DNA of 64,000 nucleotides, from contig NZ_JABXIN010000013.1 in assembly GCF_013373065.1 (NCBI RefSeq), positions 186,001-250,000 of the forward strand. The letters are read 5' to 3'. The DNA is from Algoriphagus sp. (lineage in GTDB: Bacteria; Bacteroidota; Bacteroidia; Cytophagales; Cyclobacteriaceae). The translations under genes were made by a program, and so were the position numbers. The notes beneath the pieces were generated by a model. That model saw only the letters and a program-made list of their open reading frames with translations. It was not told where the DNA came from and searched no databases. Below, in pieces: positions 44,783 through 53,938 of the stretch. Within the stretch, counting starts at the first letter, position 1. Each line of letters begins with the position of its first letter.

Positions 44783-45595
44783 TTATAGCCTATCAAGATA
44801 GCTTTGGATACTTTCCAAAATCATAGGATCCTGGGTCATTTCCTTAACTGCCTCAAATTGGGCTTTCGCTTTATTTCGTTGATCTGACTCAAAATAGCTT
44901 ACTCCCAGATAAAACTGTCCTTGCAGATTATCAGGGTGATAGTTGACCAATTCCTCAAACCGCTCAACAGCTCGCTTGTATTGGCCGGACTGCATAGATA
45001 GAATCCCCATATTGAAAAGGGCGTCTTCGTTTTGAGGATCTTCTTCCAAAATCTCCCGAAGCATCATGATGCCCTGCATGGGATTGGAGGAAGACACGTA
45101 GGTCATCGCAATTTTAGATTTCAAGTCTGACCGGCTTGGATCATTTTCCAAAACGGTGCCGAGGTATTCCCGGGTTTTTTCAGCAGTAGCTTCCACTTTT
45201 TGAGGATCCAGAGCAAACGTGAAAGCTTCAAAGTAAGCATTCCCTGTCTTTTCGTCCCAGACTAGTTCCTCTGACTGTTCGGCCGCTACGGCTAGGAAAT
45301 AAGCTGCACTATCGTACATTGCCTTTTCCTGATACAAATTGGCCAAATTTTCTAATTCCTCGAGTGAAATATTAGATTCAGTCGCTTTGTTTCGCAACTC
45401 TGAGAGCAGGTTTTCTTGCTCTTCGCTTAATTCTGCAGCGTGCATTTCGACTGCATTTTCAGAAGAGGTCTCAGATTCCTGTCCCACAGTAGCCCCAGCT
45501 TGGGCCTCATTATCCACGACGATCTTGGGCAAAGAGTACAATCCCACAATGGCCAATACGCCGACGATAATGAGGATAAGCTGAGTTTTTTTCAT
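44783..45595 (-). CDS. Membrane-anchored TPR-repeat protein
   Basis: The 270-residue protein has an N-terminal transmembrane helix (about 6-26), a linker rich in Glu and Ser, then several TPR-like repeats such as DPQNEDALFNMGILSMQSGQYKRAVERF and HPDNLQGQFYLGVSYFESDQRNKA (in parts). TPR arrays serve as protein docking sites. It is 18 bases downstream of the HU-like gene and upstream of the 29-codon gene and rng, in one minus-strand group. Specific function unknown. Confidence 0.82.
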   Translation of the reverse strand: MKKTQLILIIVGVLAIVGLYSLPKIVVDNEAQAGATVGQESETSSENAVEMHAAELSEEQENLLSELRNKATESNISLEELENLANLYQEKAMYDSAAYFLAVAAEQSEELVWDEKTGNAYFEAFTFALDPQKVEATAEKTREYLGTVLENDPSRSDLKSKIAMTYVSSSNPMQGIMMLREILEEDPQNEDALFNMGILSMQSGQYKRAVERFEELVNYHPDNLQGQFYLGVSYFESDQRNKAKAQFEAVKEMTQDPMILESIQSYLDRL

Positions 45596-45613
45596 TTCAA
45601 TTCTCCCTAAGAC

Positions 45614-45922
45614 TTATTCTTGTGGAGCTAATTCATTGATCTTATTACTGTTTTTGATCTTTTCGATAAACACCTTGGAAGGCTTGAATGCCGGGATATA
45701 GTGCTCGTCGATGACAATGGCAGTATTTTTGGAAATGTTTCGAGCGATTTTCTTTGCTCTTTTCTTGTTGATAAAGCTACCAAACCCTCTTACATAAATG
45801 TTTTCGCCTTCTGCCATGGAATCTTTGACCACGCTGAAGAAAGCTTCAACTGTTTGGGTAACATCATCCTTTTGGATCCCGGTCATGTCCGAGATTTTGG
45901 TGATTACTTCTGCTTTTGTCAC
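45614..45922 (-). CDS. HU/IHF-family DNA-binding protein
   Basis: The 102-residue protein has the HU fold: MTKAEVITKISDMTG near the N-terminus, and the beta-arm region with GFGSFINKKRAKKIARN (in part) and FKPSK. HU proteins bend and compact DNA; IHF-like members bind specific sites. It is the first gene of the minus-strand HU, TPR, 29-codon, rng group and has a promoter-like sequence upstream at 45989-46023. It is divergent from mutY. Confidence 0.92.
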   Translation of the reverse strand: MTKAEVITKISDMTGIQKDDVTQTVEAFFSVVKDSMAEGENIYVRGFGSFINKKRAKKIARNISKNTAIVIDEHYIPAFKPSKVFIEKIKNSNKINELAPQE

Positions 45923-45988
45923 GGTGATTTAAATTTAGAAATTATTAAATAAGCTTAACAACCTATTAACCAAGTGTTTTTGGGACTG

Positions 45989-46023
45989 CAAATGTACGAG
46001 AAGCAAGTCAATTAAAAAACAAA
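45989..46023 (-). promoter_or_regulatory. Predicted promoter for the HU-like operon
   Basis: On the minus strand, TTTG (46023-46020) is followed after 23 bases by TACATTTG (45996-45989), a perfect match to the Bacteroidota -7 box TAnnTTTG. It ends 66 bases before the HU-like start codon and would drive the four-gene minus-strand group. Confidence 0.55.
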
Positions 46024-46067
46024 TCCATAAAAATTAACCAGTTTTGTGCTAGGAAATTATAGACCGA

Positions 46068-47138
46068 ATGAATCCTAAATCCATTGATAATCAAGCGTTT
46101 TCTAATTCAATACTAAATTGGTATCAATCAAATCCTCGGGAATTACCCTGGAGAGGAACCCAAGATCCATACAAAATTTGGCTCTCAGAAATCATTCTTC
46201 AGCAGACTCGGGTTGCTCAGGGATTACCTTATTATAACAAGTTTGTCAACCAATACCCGACTGTTCGGGAGTTGGCAGAAGCCCCCGAAGAGGAGGTGCT
46301 TCGGTTATGGCAAGGCTTGGGATATTACAGCCGTGCCCGCAATCTTCACTTTTGTGCCAAACAGATTTGGTTTGAGCGAGAGGGAGATTTTCCAAAGACC
46401 CATAAAGAGCTGTTACTATTAAAAGGAGTGGGCGACTATACCGCCGCAGCAATAGCCAGCTTTGCTTTTGAAGAAAAAAAGGCGGTATTGGATGGAAATG
46501 TATTTCGCGTGTTGGCTAGATTTTTTGGAATTGAAACGGATATAGCGAGCGGAAAAGGAAAACGGGAATTTCAGGAATTAGCTGATCAAGTGATTCCTGC
46601 AGCGGATCCCGGAGAATACAATCAAGCCATCATGGATTTTGGAGCGCGTCAGTGTGTTCCCGTTAATCCAGATTGTAATTCTTGCCCCTTAAAGTCGAGC
46701 TGCTTTGCCTTCAGGAATCAATTGGTTTCATCGCTTCCTGTCAAGGTCAATAAGACAAAAATCAGGGATCGGCATTTTCATTATTTTGTTATTCGTTGCG
46801 GGGAAAATTGGGTTTGGAAACGCAGAGCGTCTGGAGATATCTGGGAGGGATTATTCGATTTTCCTATGGCCGAAAAGAAAAATCAAGAGGAAGCACATGA
46901 CTTCCAAATGCCTTTGGAATGGAAGGGTGAGAGGAAGTTTCCAAAAAAGTATCGACACATATTGTCTCATCAACGCCTTTATGCTGAATTTTCAGAGATA
47001 GAAGTCGATCAGTCTGAACATCAAAACCTTGAAAAATGGGCCAAGGAGGAAGGTTTTCTACTAGTAGAGGAAGAGCGAATCGAAGAATTAGCCAAGCCAA
47101 AGTTGATTGTAAATTTTTTGAACGATCAAGGCTTTTGA
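46068..47138 (+). CDS. mutY: A/G-specific adenine glycosylase MutY
   Basis: The 356-residue enzyme removes adenine mispaired with 8-oxoguanine. It has the catalytic Glu in WLSEIILQQTRV, the helix-hairpin-helix GVGDYTAAAI, the Asp in YNQAIMDFGA, and the [4Fe-4S] site Cys-X6-Cys-X2-Cys-X5-Cys in CVPVNPDCNSCPLKSSC. A C-terminal NUDIX-like domain (from about 225) with RASGDIWEGLFDFP recognises 8-oxoG. It heads a plus-strand row with ssb and gldE. Confidence 0.95.
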   Translation: MNPKSIDNQAFSNSILNWYQSNPRELPWRGTQDPYKIWLSEIILQQTRVAQGLPYYNKFVNQYPTVRELAEAPEEEVLRLWQGLGYYSRARNLHFCAKQIWFEREGDFPKTHKELLLLKGVGDYTAAAIASFAFEEKKAVLDGNVFRVLARFFGIETDIASGKGKREFQELADQVIPAADPGEYNQAIMDFGARQCVPVNPDCNSCPLKSSCFAFRNQLVSSLPVKVNKTKIRDRHFHYFVIRCGENWVWKRRASGDIWEGLFDFPMAEKKNQEEAHDFQMPLEWKGERKFPKKYRHILSHQRLYAEFSEIEVDQSEHQNLEKWAKEEGFLLVEEERIEELAKPKLIVNFLNDQGF

Positions 47139-47179
47139 TTACCTTCAATCTTCTGTATTAATCAATGAAAATTTAAAAA

Positions 47180-47656
47180 ATGGCTGGAGTAAATAAAGTG
47201 ATCCTAGTTGGAAATCTTGGGGCAGATCCCGAAGTGAAGTATTTGGAAGGAGATAATGTGGTGGCGAATCTACGTCTCGCAACCACAGAGGCTTATAAGG
47301 ATCGCAGTGGCAATCGGGTAGAGCAAACGGAATGGCATGATTTGGAACTGTGGGGTGGTCAGGCAAAAATCGCCGAACAATACCTTAAAAAAGGAATGCA
47401 AATCTATGTAGAAGGCAAAATCAAGTCTGATACCTGGCAAGACCAAGAAGGGAATAACCGGAAACGAACCAAGATCAGGGTATTAAGTTTCACCATGCTA
47501 GGTGCCCGTTCAGAAAATCCGGGTGGCAATCCAAGTTCTGGAGAAGGCAATTATCAGCGGACCAATCCGGCCCCATCGAATCCCGTTTCTCAACCTGCAT
47601 CCAATTCGATGGATTTAGCTCCATCTTCGGATGAGGATGATGATCTACCGTTTTAA
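47180..47656 (+). CDS. ssb: Single-stranded DNA-binding protein
   Basis: The 158-residue protein has the SSB OB-fold (NKVILVGNLGADPEVKY near the start, WHDLELWGGQAKIAEQYL, YVEGKIKSDTW) followed by a disordered Pro/Ser/Asn-rich tail ending DDDLPF, the acidic tip that recruits repair proteins. It begins 41 bases after mutY. A terminator follows. Confidence 0.95.
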   Translation: MAGVNKVILVGNLGADPEVKYLEGDNVVANLRLATTEAYKDRSGNRVEQTEWHDLELWGGQAKIAEQYLKKGMQIYVEGKIKSDTWQDQEGNNRKRTKIRVLSFTMLGARSENPGGNPSSGEGNYQRTNPAPSNPVSQPASNSMDLAPSSDEDDDLPF

Positions 47657-47662
47657 ATCAAG

Positions 47663-47687
47663 TCCCCTGAATTTTTCAGGGGATTTT
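47663..47687 (+). terminator. Intrinsic terminator between ssb and gldE
   Basis: A 9-bp stem TCCCCTGAA / TTCAGGGGA with a 3-base loop followed by TTTT. It lies 6 bases after the ssb stop. A good -7-like box TAATTTTG follows at 47689-47696, 22 bases before the gldE ATG, so gldE may have its own promoter. Confidence 0.75.
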
Positions 47688-47718
47688 GTAATTTTGTAGC
47701 AACCATCGTGTTTTGTCC

Positions 47719-49068
47719 ATGGACGACCCATACCCGAGTATAGGTTTACTCGCACAAATAGCTGAGCCCGGCGCAGCTTATTTATTACTCAATGGAGTAC
47801 TTTTTATTCTTTTGCTGATCGGATCCGCCTTGGTTTCCGGTTCAGAAGTTGCATTTTTTTCATTGAGTAATGATGAATTGGATCAGCTCTATGAAAAAGA
47901 TACCTCTAGAAGTAAAGCAGTTGTTGAGTTGCTTCAGCGACCTAAAGAGCTCCTGAGCACTATCCTGATTCTTAATAATCTGATCAATATTGCCATCGTC
48001 ACTTTGACGACCTTTGTGGCATGGACTATTTTTGGGATGAATGCTACCGGCATTATGGTCATTTTGATTCAAACGGTCGGGATTACATTTGCCATCGTTT
48101 TCTTTGGGGAGATTGTACCCAAAGTTTACGCCAATAAAGCCCGGATGGAGTTTAGCGAGGCCATGTCGCCTGCGATGAAGTTTTTTTCGGCCCTATTAAG
48201 ACCATTTTCATTTCTTTTAATGTCGATTAGTAACCTGATCGAGCGAAGAATTGAAAAACGAGGTTATTCCCTTTCCGTGGAAGAATTGAATCAGGCCTTG
48301 GAACTCACTACCGAGGATACGCCCGATGAGGAACGCGAAATTCTGAAGGGGATTGTAAACTTTGGGACGTTGACTGTGCGGCAAGTGATGCGAAGCCGAA
48401 TGGAAATCACTGCTGTGGACATGGAGATGGATTTCCATGAATTGATGGATAAAATCAATAAAAGTGGTTATTCCCGAATTCCGGTTTTCCATGAAACCAT
48501 CGACAATATTCAGGGGATTCTTTACATCAAAGACTTGCTTCCATACATTGAGCGGGATGAAAATTTTGCTTGGCAGGAATTAATCCGAAAGAGTTTCTAT
48601 GTTCCTGAAAACAAGAAAGTGGATACACTTTTGAAAGATTTTCAGCAAAAGCGGGTTCACATGGCCATTGTTGTGGATGAATATGGAGGAACTTCAGGCT
48701 TAGTGACGCTGGAAGATTTGATCGAAGAGATCATCGGGGAAATCAACGATGAGTTTGATGATGCAGAGGGATTCTATTTTAAAGAGTTAGATGATCAGAC
48801 TTTTATTTTTGAGGGCAAAATCTCGCTTAATGATTTCTGTAAAAAGTTGGAGTTAGATGCTCAGATTTTTGATGAAGTAAAAGGGGAAAATGAATCCTTG
48901 GGGGGATTGTTATTGGAATTGAATAGCAAGCTTCCCAAAAATGGAACAAAGATTACTTTTTTGAATTTTGAGTTTACTATTCTCGCAGTTGACTTGAGGA
49001 AGATTAAAAAGGTCAAGGTTCATATCAAGTCCCCTGACGAGGAAGGGAATAAGGAGTTTACCGATTAA
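47719..49068 (+). CDS. gldE: GldE-type CBS-domain transporter-like membrane protein
   Basis: The 449-residue protein has a DUF21 membrane domain with several helices (about 15-190: GVLFILLLIGSALVSGSEVAFFSL at the start, in part), two CBS domains (about 215-345, RQVMRSRMEITAVD, VVDEYGGTSGLVTLEDLIEE) and a C-terminal CorC_HlyC domain. Order and neighbours (mutY, ssb) match GldE of gliding Bacteroidota, where it supports gliding and lipoprotein function. The usual partner gldD is not directly downstream; a gap leads to gltB instead. I chose the ATG at 47719 over a TTG at 47713. Confidence 0.87.
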   Translation: MDDPYPSIGLLAQIAEPGAAYLLLNGVLFILLLIGSALVSGSEVAFFSLSNDELDQLYEKDTSRSKAVVELLQRPKELLSTILILNNLINIAIVTLTTFVAWTIFGMNATGIMVILIQTVGITFAIVFFGEIVPKVYANKARMEFSEAMSPAMKFFSALLRPFSFLLMSISNLIERRIEKRGYSLSVEELNQALELTTEDTPDEEREILKGIVNFGTLTVRQVMRSRMEITAVDMEMDFHELMDKINKSGYSRIPVFHETIDNIQGILYIKDLLPYIERDENFAWQELIRKSFYVPENKKVDTLLKDFQQKRVHMAIVVDEYGGTSGLVTLEDLIEEIIGEINDEFDDAEGFYFKELDDQTFIFEGKISLNDFCKKLELDAQIFDEVKGENESLGGLLLELNSKLPKNGTKITFLNFEFTILAVDLRKIKKVKVHIKSPDEEGNKEFTD

Positions 49069-49187
49069 TGAATTTTGTATAATTCCATTTTATCCAAATT
49101 TTAAATGGTTATAACCCAGGAGGAATTACTGGTGTTCTGTTAAAATTTGAAAATTCAATCAAAAAAAATCTGCGCTGATTAAAAAAT

Positions 49188-49237
49188 TGGCTTTTTATCT
49201 ACTTTTTGAATTTTCTATATAAATTTTCAAAAAGCCA
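49188..49237 (+). promoter_or_regulatory. Leader region with overlapping hairpins upstream of gltB
   Basis: In the 378-base gap between gldE and gltB, TGGCTTTTT (49188-49196) can pair with AAAAAGCCA (49229-49237), while CTTTTTGAA (49202-49210) can pair with TTCAAAAAG (49226-49234). The right arm is shared, so the two hairpins exclude each other, as in attenuators. TCTTTTT follows 2-3 bases after the outer arm. The rest of 49069-49446 is very AT-rich with no coding signal. A regulatory role is inference; a plain gldE terminator is also possible. Confidence 0.35.
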
Positions 49238-49446
49238 GCTCTTTTTAAACCTATTTTTCTAAAAATTTAAGAAAAATTCTTGTTTCAGGTTTATTTTTTA
49301 ATTCAAATTTCAATTATAAAAAAACAAAAAAATATTCGTTTTCTAGAAAATCTGTCATCAAAACAAGCTGTTTGTTGTAGAAATTTTAATAGGAGTAATT
49401 TTTTTGGTAATTTTTGGAAATTTTGAACCTATTAAATCTTAATAAT

Positions 49447-52400
49447 ATGCATCATGGATTATACCGTCCCGAACTAGAACATGATTCCTGTGGGATTGGC
49501 GCAGTGGTGGATTTGACAGCGGAAGCATCTCACGAAACGATCAGCGATGCGCTCTTTATGTTAAGCAATATGGAGCATCGTGGGGGGCGGGGAGCTGATC
49601 CTAAAACAGGAGATGGTGCGGGAATTTTGATCCAGATTCCTCATGAATTTTTAAAGGATATTACAGCCCGTACGGAAATAGATCTTCCGGAGAAAGGATC
49701 CTATGGTGTAGGAATGACCTTTTTTCCTAAAAACAAGCAACTATTTCAAAAGTCAAAGGCGCTCTTAAATCAGGTAATTGAAGAGCTTGATTTTGAATTG
49801 ATTGGCTATCGTCCTGTTCCGGTAGATGAGACAGTTCCCGGCTCTGGGGCTTTGGAAGTGATGCCCAATATTGAGCAGCTATTTGTCCGTCATAAAAAAG
49901 GACTTACGGGCCTTGAATTGGAGCGTAAATTATATGTGCTTCGAAATCATGCTACGACTCAAATCAACGAACAGATTCCGGGAGTCAATCAATCCTTTTA
50001 CTTTGCTTCCTTAAGCAGCCGTACACTTATATATAAAGGCCAACTTCGAACTGACCAAGTTTTGCCTTTTTATAAAGACCTTCAAAACAGTAAGATCGAG
50101 TCGGCTTTTGCGATTGTCCACTCGAGATTTTCTACGAATACCTTTCCTAACTGGAGACTAGCCCAGCCATTCCGTTGTCTTTCGCATAATGGGGAAATCA
50201 ATACCATTCGCGGGAATCTCAACAAAATGAAGTCCAAGGAGACGCTGATGCAATCCAAATTCTTCTCAGATGAGGAACTTCAAATGCTGATGCCGATTAC
50301 CAATAAGTTGAACTCCGATTCGGCTAATCTGGATGCGATGGTGGAATTACTTTCTCTTTCAGGACGCTCCATCTCCCATGCCATGATGATGTTGGTGCCG
50401 GAAGCTTGGCAGGATAATGAGGTTATGGATAGGGATAGAAAAGCTTTTTATAAGTTTCATGCTTCCCTTGTGGAACCATGGGATGGACCTGCGGCACTTT
50501 TATTTACGGATGGTGAAAATGTGGGGGCGACTTTGGATCGAAATGGACTTCGTCCACTACGCTATTTCATCACCAAAGATGATCGATTGGTTTTGTCTTC
50601 CGAAGCTGGAGCCTTGCCCATCAGGGAAGCTACTATCGTTCAAAAAGGCCGAATCAGTCCTGGAAAGATGCTATTAGCGGATTTATCAAAAGGCAAGGTA
50701 CTCTTTGATGAAGAAATCAAATCCGAAATCTGCAAAAGTCAGCCTTATGAAAAATGGGTGAATGAACAACGGATCAAACTCCGATTGGAGCCAGATCCTG
50801 AAGTACTTTCCCATCCCTATTCGACTGAACATATCCATAAATTCCAAACCATTTTTGGTTACACCTCTGAAGAGTTGAAGGTGGTCTTGGCGCCTATGGG
50901 AGGGAATGGTCAGGAAGCGATCGGCTCTATGGGTGCGGATACCCCTTTGGCTGTTTTGTCCAAACAGAGCCAGCATATTTCCAACTATTTCAAACAACTC
51001 TTTGCGCAGGTAAGTAATCCGCCAATTGATCCGATTCGCGAGCGATTGGTGATGTCTTTGTTTACCCGAATTGGAGAGGGGTATAATATTTTGGAAGAAA
51101 GTCCGCAACATACCCGGCAAATTCATATTTCCCAGCCTGTACTTTTGAATGAATCCCTGGAAAAGATTCAAAATATGGAGGCTCAAGGATATCGGGCTGT
51201 AAAACTGTATGCACATTTCCAGGCAGATCATCAGCCGGGGCGCTTATTGGAAGCACTGGATAGTCTTTGTAAAGCAGCAGAAGAGGCTGTTCATGGCCGC
51301 AAAAATATTCTGATTATTTCAGATCGAAATAGTAATGAAGAGTGGGCACCAATTCCATCACTGCTAGCAATTGGGGCAGTCCATCATCATTTGGTGAAGA
51401 AAAAACTAAGAACCAAAGCTGGCTTAGTTCTGGAGTCTGGAGATATTCGAGAAACGCATCATTTTGCCACTGCCATTGGCTATGGTGCCTCAGCTATCAA
51501 TCCCTATTTGGCCTTGGAATCCTTACTTTCCATGTATGAAAAGGGGCAGTTTCCCGAAATCAAAGATCGGAAAGCGCTTTTCTCCAACTATCAAAAAGCA
51601 ATTGGCAAAGGCTTGCTGAAAGTACTATCCAAAATGGGTATTTCTACGCTTCAGTCTTATCAAGGAGCACAGATTTTTGAAGCCATAGGATTGGGTCCAG
51701 AAGTAATCGATCGATGCTTTAAGGGCACAGTTTCGAGAATTTCGGGAGTCTCATTCGATGAATTAGCCGAAGAGGTATTGATTCGTCATCGGGCCGCTTA
51801 CCATACCCATAGTCCAACCCTGGAAACGGGTGGAGTCTATCAGTGGAAGCGAAGAGGAGAAAAGCATTTGTTTAACCCTGAAAGCATACACTTACTTCAA
51901 AAATCTACCCGGCTCAACGATTATGCGCTATACAAGAAATTTGCTGCGAAAATCAATGAGCAAAGTAAGGATGCCTTAACCCTTCGAGGTTTGTTTGAGT
52001 TTAAAAAGCGGATTTCTATTCCTATCGAAGAAGTAGAGCCAGCTGAATCAATTCTAAAACGATTTGCCACAGGAGCGATGTCCTTCGGATCCATTTCCCA
52101 TGAAGCTCACACTACCTTGGCGATTGCGATGAATCGTATTGGTGCCAAGAGTAATTCAGGTGAAGGGGGAGAGGATGAAGTCCGATTTGAGCGGAAGGAA
52201 AATGGAGATTGGGAACGGTCTGCCATCAAGCAAGTTGCTTCCGGACGTTTTGGTGTGACGAGTAATTATCTGACAAATGCTGAAGAACTTCAGATCAAAA
52301 TGGCACAAGGAGCAAAGCCAGGTGAGGGAGGACAACTTCCTGGTCATAAGGTGGATGAATGGATTGGCCGTGTACGGCATTCTACTCCTGGGGTAGGTTT

Positions 52401-53937
52401 GATTTCTCCGCCACCTCATCATGATATTTACTCGATTGAGGATTTGGCGCAGCTCATTTTCGATTTGAAAAACGCCAACCGAAAAGCTCGGATCAATGTC
52501 AAGTTGGTCTCTCAAGCTGGTGTAGGTACGGTAGCTGCAGGGGTAGCCAAAGCGATGGCGGATGTTATTTTGATTTCAGGAGCAGATGGAGGAACGGGCG
52601 CTTCGCCCCTATCGTCTATTCGTCATGCCGGTTTGCCTTGGGAATTGGGCTTATCCGAAGCACATCAGACTTTAGTAAAAAATAATCTCAGAAGTCGTGT
52701 CGTCCTTCAAACAGATGGCCAATTGCGAACAGGTCGAGACATTGCAATAGCAACACTCTTGGGCGCTGAAGAATGGGGTATTTCCACCGCTGCCTTGGTA
52801 GTGGAAGGATGTATTATGATGCGAAAATGTCATTTGAATACCTGCCCCGTGGGGATTGCTACTCAAAACCCTGAACTTCGCAAGCTATTCACCGGGGATC
52901 CGGATCATGTCGTTAATTATTTCCATTTCCTTGTTCAGGATTTGCGTGAAATCATGGCCTCCCTAGGATTCAGCACCGTGGATGAAATGGTAGGCCAAAG
53001 CCATGTTCTTCAGTCGACCGGTCATTTGAATCATTGGAAGTGGGATAAAGTAGACCTTTCTCCTATTTTCCATAAAGTAGAGGTGCCTGATCATGTCGGG
53101 ATACACAAGCAAATTGACCAAGAGTGGGATTTGTCTGATGTATTGGATACCAAATTGATTGAGGCAGCCAAGCCAGCTCTGGAACAGGAAATCCAGGTAT
53201 CTGGATCTTTCCAAATAAAAAACACAGATCGGGCTGTAGGAGCGATGCTTTCAAATGAAATCTCAAAAATCTATGGGAGCAAAGGTCTTCAAGATGATAC
53301 CATTCAAATCAAATTTACCGGATCTGCGGGACAGACCTTCGGAGGGTTCCTGACCAAAGGGGTAAGTTTTGAATTAGAAGGAGAAGCCAATGATTATTTT
53401 GGAAAGGGCTTATCAGGAGGTCGATTGACTATTTATCCAAGTCGAAATGCACGATTTAAACCTGAAGAAAATATCATTATTGGAAACGTAGCCTTCTATG
53501 GTGCTACCTCTGGAGAAGCCTTTATCAATGGAAAAGGAGGAGAGCGTTTCTGTGTGCGAAATTCTGGAGTAAAAACAGTGGTGGAAGGAATCGGTGATCA
53601 CGGTTGTGAATACATGACGGGAGGATTGATTATCAATCTAGGAGAAGTTGGTCGAAATTTCGCAGCAGGAATGAGTGGTGGGATCGCCTTTATTCTTCGG
53701 GATTACATCACAGAAATCAATCCCGAATTAGTTGATGTAGATCCTTTGACCCAGGAGGATTTGGCTATTATTCAATCCTACCTGCGTAAACACGTGAAGT
53801 TGACCGGAAGTAGACTGGCTACCTCTTTTTTGGAAGATTGGGAGAAGCAAAGCCAGAAATTTATTAAGGTGATTCCAAGAGATTACAAAGCAGTATTGGA
53901 AAAGAGAGCAAAAGAAAAATCAAAAACATTGGCTTAA
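49447..53937 (+). CDS. gltB: Glutamate synthase large subunit
   Basis: The 1496-residue protein makes glutamate from 2-oxoglutarate and glutamine. Domain order: class II amidotransferase with nucleophile Cys15 (EHDSCGIGAV), the central domain, the FMN/2-oxoglutarate-binding synthase domain with SNSGEGGEDE and the 3Fe-4S cysteines in CIMMRKCHLNTCPVG, and the C-terminal GXGXG beta-helix with GGFLTKGV and GLSGGRLTIYPS. I start at the ATG at 49447 (MHHGLYRPELEHDSCG); a TTG start at 49414 is less likely. gltD follows after 1 base. Confidence 0.95.
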   Translation: MHHGLYRPELEHDSCGIGAVVDLTAEASHETISDALFMLSNMEHRGGRGADPKTGDGAGILIQIPHEFLKDITARTEIDLPEKGSYGVGMTFFPKNKQLFQKSKALLNQVIEELDFELIGYRPVPVDETVPGSGALEVMPNIEQLFVRHKKGLTGLELERKLYVLRNHATTQINEQIPGVNQSFYFASLSSRTLIYKGQLRTDQVLPFYKDLQNSKIESAFAIVHSRFSTNTFPNWRLAQPFRCLSHNGEINTIRGNLNKMKSKETLMQSKFFSDEELQMLMPITNKLNSDSANLDAMVELLSLSGRSISHAMMMLVPEAWQDNEVMDRDRKAFYKFHASLVEPWDGPAALLFTDGENVGATLDRNGLRPLRYFITKDDRLVLSSEAGALPIREATIVQKGRISPGKMLLADLSKGKVLFDEEIKSEICKSQPYEKWVNEQRIKLRLEPDPEVLSHPYSTEHIHKFQTIFGYTSEELKVVLAPMGGNGQEAIGSMGADTPLAVLSKQSQHISNYFKQLFAQVSNPPIDPIRERLVMSLFTRIGEGYNILEESPQHTRQIHISQPVLLNESLEKIQNMEAQGYRAVKLYAHFQADHQPGRLLEALDSLCKAAEEAVHGRKNILIISDRNSNEEWAPIPSLLAIGAVHHHLVKKKLRTKAGLVLESGDIRETHHFATAIGYGASAINPYLALESLLSMYEKGQFPEIKDRKALFSNYQKAIGKGLLKVLSKMGISTLQSYQGAQIFEAIGLGPEVIDRCFKGTVSRISGVSFDELAEEVLIRHRAAYHTHSPTLETGGVYQWKRRGEKHLFNPESIHLLQKSTRLNDYALYKKFAAKINEQSKDALTLRGLFEFKKRISIPIEEVEPAESILKRFATGAMSFGSISHEAHTTLAIAMNRIGAKSNSGEGGEDEVRFERKENGDWERSAIKQVASGRFGVTSNYLTNAEELQIKMAQGAKPGEGGQLPGHKVDEWIGRVRHSTPGVGLISPPPHHDIYSIEDLAQLIFDLKNANRKARINVKLVSQAGVGTVAAGVAKAMADVILISGADGGTGASPLSSIRHAGLPWELGLSEAHQTLVKNNLRSRVVLQTDGQLRTGRDIAIATLLGAEEWGISTAALVVEGCIMMRKCHLNTCPVGIATQNPELRKLFTGDPDHVVNYFHFLVQDLREIMASLGFSTVDEMVGQSHVLQSTGHLNHWKWDKVDLSPIFHKVEVPDHVGIHKQIDQEWDLSDVLDTKLIEAAKPALEQEIQVSGSFQIKNTDRAVGAMLSNEISKIYGSKGLQDDTIQIKFTGSAGQTFGGFLTKGVSFELEGEANDYFGKGLSGGRLTIYPSRNARFKPEENIIIGNVAFYGATSGEAFINGKGGERFCVRNSGVKTVVEGIGDHGCEYMTGGLIINLGEVGRNFAAGMSGGIAFILRDYITEINPELVDVDPLTQEDLAIIQSYLRKHVKLTGSRLATSFLEDWEKQSQKFIKVIPRDYKAVLEKRAKEKSKTLA

Positions 53938-53938
53938 G

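Noticed and set aside
50686..51231. 181-codon minus-strand frame
   Set aside because: It is the mirror image of gltB coding sequence with no family match and no room for an independent gene.
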